DNA from: Flavobacterium fluviale
GTDB taxonomy: Bacteria; Bacteroidota; Bacteroidia; Flavobacteriales; Flavobacteriaceae
Length of the DNA stretch: 64,000 nt
NCBI RefSeq assembly: GCF_003312915.1
Contig: NZ_CP030261.1
Coordinates: 3,410,001 to 3,474,000, forward strand
Direction of reading: 5' to 3'
In this document: in pieces, positions 62,385-64,000 of the stretch
Position numbering within the stretch: position 1 is the first letter of the stretch
How the letters are laid out: every line of letters starts with the position of its first letter
Position numbers and translations under genes: made by a program
Notes under the pieces: generated by a model
What the model was told of the DNA's origin: nothing
Databases searched by the model: none
Seen by the model: only the letters and a program-made list of their open reading frames with translations

Positions 62385-62900
62385 TTACAAATACCTTTCT
62401 TCAAAAACTTTTTGATGATGTTTTTGATGTCCTATCATTACAAAACCTAATGCACGAACTGAAATTTGATTTCCAGAAGCCGTACCAATTCTTTTAAGTT
62501 GTTCTTCAGATAAACTTTTGTAAAACAATAAAGTTGAATGTCTTAGAGCAGAAAATTCTGTTAATAAATCTTGAATGCTTCTACTATTCGAATTGGTATT
62601 ATTTGCATAATCATCCTCTTCAAAACTAGGCAGAGGCGTTTTATCATTTCTTGAAAATCGCAAAGCGCGATAAGCAAAAATGCGCTCAGTATCCATAACA
62701 TGCTGAATAATATCTTTTATCGTCCATTTGCCTGGAGCGTAACGATAATCAAATTTATCCATCGGAATATTTTGAACAAATCTGATAAATTCGTGTAGAG
62801 AAATTTCTAACTCTTCTATCAATATTCCATCGCCGGCTTGTTTGATATAAGTACCAAAATGTCCTGAATACTCATTTTCTAATATATCGCTTACTTTCAT
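62385..62900 (-). CDS. DinB-family protein
   Basis: 171 residues of the DinB/YfiT four-helix-bundle fold: YAPGKWTIKDIIQHVMDTER gives the first metal His, and the C-terminal GFVMIGHQKHHQKVFEERYL gives the others. Members bind a divalent metal and act in thiol or damage-related chemistry; the exact role is unknown. It lies 29 bp downstream of the PEP carboxylase gene in the same direction and may be cotranscribed with it. Confidence 0.88.
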   Translation of the reverse strand: MKVSDILENEYSGHFGTYIKQAGDGILIEELEISLHEFIRFVQNIPMDKFDYRYAPGKWTIKDIIQHVMDTERIFAYRALRFSRNDKTPLPSFEEDDYANNTNSNSRSIQDLLTEFSALRHSTLLFYKSLSEEQLKRIGTASGNQISVRALGFVMIGHQKHHQKVFEERYL

Positions 62901-62929
62901 TTTTTTAAAATTATATAAGAAACTCAGTT

Positions 62930-64000
62930 TTAAGCTGAGTTTCTACTGGCATTAGTGTTTCCAAAAAGAGATCTTGTTACCACTTTTTCGTAAACTTTAA
63001 TTAACTCTTCATTTGGTGAATCTTCTTTGTTTAACTCATTGATTCTAAGTAAAGCATATTGTTGAATTGTCAATAATGGCAGTACAATACGCTCTCTTAT
63101 TTGAATTGAAGCAATACCGTCAGGATAATTTTCCATTAAAGTTTTATGATCAGCAATTTTCAATAAAAGTCTTTTCGTTTCCGAGAATTCATCGTAAATA
63201 ATCTGCCAGAATTCACCAAACTCAGGATCTTTTCTCATATAGGCTGTTAATGGTAAAAATGACTTTGCCAATGACATCATACTATTTTCAAGTAAAGTTT
63301 TGAAAAACAATGAATTGTGATACAAATCACTTACTTTATCCCACTGTCCGCTCTCTTCAAAATGTTTTAAAGCTGAACCTACTCCAAAAAATCCAGGAAC
63401 GTTTTGTTTCAATTGACTCCAAGATCCCACGAACGGAATTGCTCTTAAATCAGCAAAATCTAAAGATTCTGATTTGCTTCTTTTAGATGGACGACTTCCA
63501 ATATTAGTTTTAGAATAATATTTCAACGTACTCATTTTTTCCAAATATGGAATAAATTTTGGATGATTCTTAAAACTTAAATATTTATGATAACCTAAAT
63601 TAGCTAACTGCGTCAAAATTTCAGTTTCATCTGCAGTAAGTTCGTTTTTTCCTTTACTAAAAACCTGATTTGTAACACCGGCACTTAATAAGTTCTCAAT
63701 ATTATAACGGCAAGAATCAAGAGTTCCGAAATTAGAGCTAATTGTTTGACCTTGAACTGTAATTTGAATTTCGTTATTTTCAATTTTTGGTCCTAAAGAA
63801 GCGTAGAATTTATGCGTTTTTCCACCGCCACGCGCTGGAGGTCCGCCGCGTCCATCAAAGAAAATAACTTTAATACCGTATTTTCTAGAAATTTCAGTCA
63901 GCGAAATTTTAGCTTGGTAAATACTCCAGTTAGCCATTAAATAACCACCATCTTTAGTTCCGTCAGAGAAACCAAGCATAATAGTTTGTTTATTTCCTCT
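62930..64000 (-). CDS. ppc: Phosphoenolpyruvate carboxylase, C-terminal part (cut by window edge)
   Basis: Fixes bicarbonate onto PEP to make oxaloacetate. The frame runs on past the right edge (codons for RGNKQTI precede the ATG at 63979), so the N-terminal half is outside. Visible motifs are QTIMLGFSDGTKDGGYLMAN, the catalytic Arg/Gly loop FFDGRGGPPARGGGKTH and QGQTISSNFG. The C-terminus of plant and enterobacterial enzymes ends QNTG; here it ends NASRNSA after LFGNT, so the usual terminal Gly is displaced or absent. Confidence 0.92.
   Translation of the reverse strand, partial: RGNKQTIMLGFSDGTKDGGYLMANWSIYQAKISLTEISRKYGIKVIFFDGRGGPPARGGGKTHKFYASLGPKIENNEIQITVQGQTISSNFGTLDSCRYNIENLLSAGVTNQVFSKGKNELTADETEILTQLANLGYHKYLSFKNHPKFIPYLEKMSTLKYYSKTNIGSRPSKRSKSESLDFADLRAIPFVGSWSQLKQNVPGFFGVGSALKHFEESGQWDKVSDLYHNSLFFKTLLENSMMSLAKSFLPLTAYMRKDPEFGEFWQIIYDEFSETKRLLLKIADHKTLMENYPDGIASIQIRERIVLPLLTIQQYALLRINELNKEDSPNEELIKVYEKVVTRSLFGNTNASRNSA

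Overview
The window looks like a stretch of a Flavobacterium-type (Bacteroidota) chromosome. The DNA is AT-rich and genes start without clear Shine-Dalgarno sites. Many promoters carry the Bacteroidota -7 element TAnnTTTG, several with TTG exactly 19 bp upstream. The gene set (DUF6155, DUF294/CBS protein, fused 2-oxoacid dehydrogenase E1, bacterial SUI1, short LeuA, deoxyhypusine-synthase-like protein) fits that group. No insertion sequence, prophage, integrase or CRISPR array was seen; this is core chromosome with small accessory inserts.

Layout. 1-3.7 kb: the start of a secreted protein (cut by the window edge), a secreted M1 aminopeptidase and a helical-repeat protein. 3.8-12.2 kb: branched-chain amino acid synthesis, leuA-leuB, then an Ile/Val-rich leader peptide with a terminator/antiterminator pair, then ilvD-ilvB-ilvN-ilvC; leuC, leuD and ilvA are absent here. 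12.2-17.3 kb: a structured intergenic region, acs, and facing it a DnaQ-like exonuclease and a cNMP/CBS/DUF294 protein. 17.6-31.4 kb: small secreted proteins, a Bcr/CflA efflux pump, NDH-2, two helicases, DUF6155, DUF3817 plus an MscS channel, a fused E1, an Fe(II)/2OG-type oxygenase and SUI1. 31.4-38.6 kb: nucleoside phosphorylase, VOC, DUF4265, an orphan periplasmic-binding-protein fold, transglutaminase-like protein, ABC-F protein and an Ntn hydrolase.

38.7-48.3 kb is a patchwork of small stress and regulation units: an ArsR-SRPBCC-DoxX-DUF4256 operon, DUF2200, VOC, methionine aminopeptidase, an SDR plus Crp/Fnr-type regulator pair, an orphan zinc-ribbon protein, a decayed VOC gene, a serine hydrolase, an HD (p)ppGpp-hydrolase-like protein, and a VOC-MarR pair. 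Each of the three local regulators (ArsR, Crp/Fnr-type, MarR) has a distinctive palindrome at its own promoter. 48.3-64 kb: a lipoprotein, tRNA-Val(UAC), an ABC exporter, proline dehydrogenase, an O-antigen-ligase/TPR protein with a tandem 130-residue duplication, aroB, an apparently leaderless 59-codon ORF, arginine decarboxylase, deoxyhypusine-synthase-like protein, an acidic protein, RecQ, DinB, and the C-terminal part of PEP carboxylase.

The strongest regulatory observation is the ilv attenuator at 6321-6476. Leader peptide, terminator and a competing antiterminator hairpin are all readable, and the antiterminator strand lies in the last codons of the leader ORF. Intergenic regions also carry a recurring family of inverted short-unit (mostly 7-bp) repeats, sometimes with a TCCCGA/TCGGGA palindrome in the middle. 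All functional calls are from reading motifs; no search or folding program was run.
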